In this document: positions 63,095 through 64,000 of the stretch, piece by piece
How the letters are laid out: the number at the start of each line of letters is the position of its first letter
How positions within the stretch are numbered: position 1 is the first letter of the stretch
Source of the DNA: Bifidobacterium criceti
GTDB taxonomy: Bacteria; Actinomycetota; Actinomycetes; Actinomycetales; Bifidobacteriaceae
Direction: 5' to 3'
DNA: 64,000 nucleotides
NCBI RefSeq assembly: GCF_002286935.1
Contig: NZ_MVOH01000015.1
Coordinates: 62,001-126,000 of the forward strand
Made by a program: the position numbers and the translations under genes
Notes under the pieces: generated by a model
Told to the model about the DNA's origin: nothing
What the model saw: only the letters and a program-made list of their open reading frames with translations
Database searches by the model: none

Positions 63095-64000
63095 TCATTT
63101 CGCGAGCTGCGCGGCCGCCTCGTTCTGTTTGTCATGCGCCGCGACCTTCGCCGCAAGCGTGGGGGATGCGGTGTCGGTGAGGATTGTGTTGAACCCGATG
63201 CTTTTCTCATCGTCGACAAGTTCGTCGAGTTCGGACGAATCGACGACATCATGGGCGATGAGCTCCTGCTGGATGCGGTCCGCTTCGATCGCGGCGATCT
63301 GCCGCGAAAATCCGATGAACCATCCCAGGAAGAGCATCGCGGCGAGCGCTTCGACGTTCGTCAACGTATTGTCCCCTTTGAGCCATGCGATGCCGGCAAG
63401 CGCGCATATGACGAGCGCGATATCGGAGATCGCATAGAACGCCTTGCTCAGCTGCGGCGCGAGCCACGGGAGGGCGACGAGCAGCACGAACATGACGCAC
63501 GGCATGCCGCGTGCGAACACATTGTGCAGGATCGGGTGCGGGGTGTAGCGGAACGTGCCGATGCCGATGAACGCGATCCCCGAAAGCGTCAGCAGGACGG
63601 ACAGGATGATGATGCGCACCTTGAACTTCGGGATGCGGTAGGAGACGTCGGGTGTGCGGATGCCTATCGTGCCGTCGGGGCGTGCGACCTTGTACGTCGT
63701 GATGAGCTCGGATATCGCGAAATACGTGATGATGATGATCGACAGTCCGCCGAAGATCAGTGTGATGTTGAACATGCTCGCTGCGAACGTCGTGCGGTCG
63801 CCGAGTTCGGAGAAGTTGTTCTTGAACCAGTGTGGGTCGTTCGTCGTCGAACATGCGGTGCCGACGCCCGCGATCACGAAGAACGGCAGCAGCGACGCGA
63901 GCGTCTTCGCGTTCATCAGTTCCGCCTGCACGAACGTGATGTAGCCGCATACGCCGGCGAGCGTCGCCGTGAGCGCCGGCAGGTACATCTCGAAGATGAC
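63095..64000 (-). CDS. Multi-helix membrane protein (cut by window end)
   Basis: At least 297 residues, with the frame still open at the window edge (ATG at 63988 is possible but the codons before it are also open). About seven helices are seen, with an extracytoplasmic-looking ACSTTNDPHWFKNNFSELGD segment after the second, and a hydrophilic C-terminal tail of about 75 residues. The build resembles DUF998-like membrane proteins; I cannot name a function. It converges on glgX. Confidence 0.7.
   Translation of the reverse strand, partial: VIFEMYLPALTATLAGVCGYITFVQAELMNAKTLASLLPFFVIAGVGTACSTTNDPHWFKNNFSELGDRTTFAASMFNITLIFGGLSIIIITYFAISELITTYKVARPDGTIGIRTPDVSYRIPKFKVRIIILSVLLTLSGIAFIGIGTFRYTPHPILHNVFARGMPCVMFVLLVALPWLAPQLSKAFYAISDIALVICALAGIAWLKGDNTLTNVEALAAMLFLGWFIGFSRQIAAIEADRIQQELIAHDVVDSSELDELVDDEKSIGFNTILTDTASPTLAAKVAAHDKQNEAAAQLAK

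Overview
The window is a high-GC Gram-positive chromosome segment. Gene content and order fit the Bifidobacteriaceae, most likely Bifidobacterium: a single-chain serine dehydratase, WhiB, CarD, an ANTAR response regulator with its PdtaS-type kinase, LCP cell-wall ligases, DUF5719, UPF0182, glgB/glgX, and dense (d)GAC/GCG codon use. Species cannot be fixed from this sequence alone. No CRISPR array, rRNA operon, IS element or replication origin was seen.

Layout. 1-3.3 kb: the 3' part of cstA with its small YbdD partner, converging on a secreted GH3 glycosidase. 3.5-11.5 kb: UPF0182, a GNAT acetyltransferase, then pth-mfd (overlapping). 11.5-14.2 kb: an SsuABC-type ABC importer. 14.5-21.6 kb: eno, a septum-formation initiator, an in-frame DUF501-Ppx/GppA fusion, tRNA-Leu(UAA), a small membrane protein, sdaA, an FKBP isomerase and greA. 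21.7-24.3 kb: a hemolysin III-like membrane protein divergent from pdtaS. 24.4-36.4 kb: a cell-envelope/division block (whiB, an EccC-like FtsK/SpoIIIE ATPase, two LCP ligases, a giant glycosyltransferase, DUF5719, a zincin-fold protein, a phosphomannomutase-like HAD phosphatase, comF). 36.4-40.5 kb: a two-component system and glgB. 40.6-45.8 kb: carD-ispF, a zinc-type ABC importer with a Zur-like box, folD. 46-53.2 kb: rpsA, coaE, uvrB, terC, pyk and tRNA-Leu(CAA). 53.2-54.6 kb: a decayed phage fragment. 54.6-63 kb: two Nudix hydrolases, pdtaR, polA, a Nif3-like protein and glgX. The right edge cuts a membrane protein.

Regulation visible in DNA. The LacI-type palindrome GTGAGCGCTCAC lies upstream of both eno and pyk, suggesting shared sugar-dependent control of lower glycolysis. 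Several genes have a TAnnnT -10 box only 6-8 bases before the start codon, the signature of leaderless mRNAs. Convergent gene ends and the tRNA-Leu(UAA) end carry long, perfect, nearly loopless palindromes; the one between greA and the hemolysin III gene is 100 bases and fills the whole gap.

Most unusual items: the palindrome family with a shared ACAATCG apex, the DUF501-Ppx fusion, the frameshifted phage MuF-like gene beside a short-variable-arm tRNA-Leu(CAA), an orphan type VII secretion-like ATPase, three 15-base direct repeats between the hemolysin III gene and pdtaS, and changes at conserved positions in a histidine kinase, IspF and a Nudix enzyme. I did not find a clear-cut new defence or biosynthetic system.
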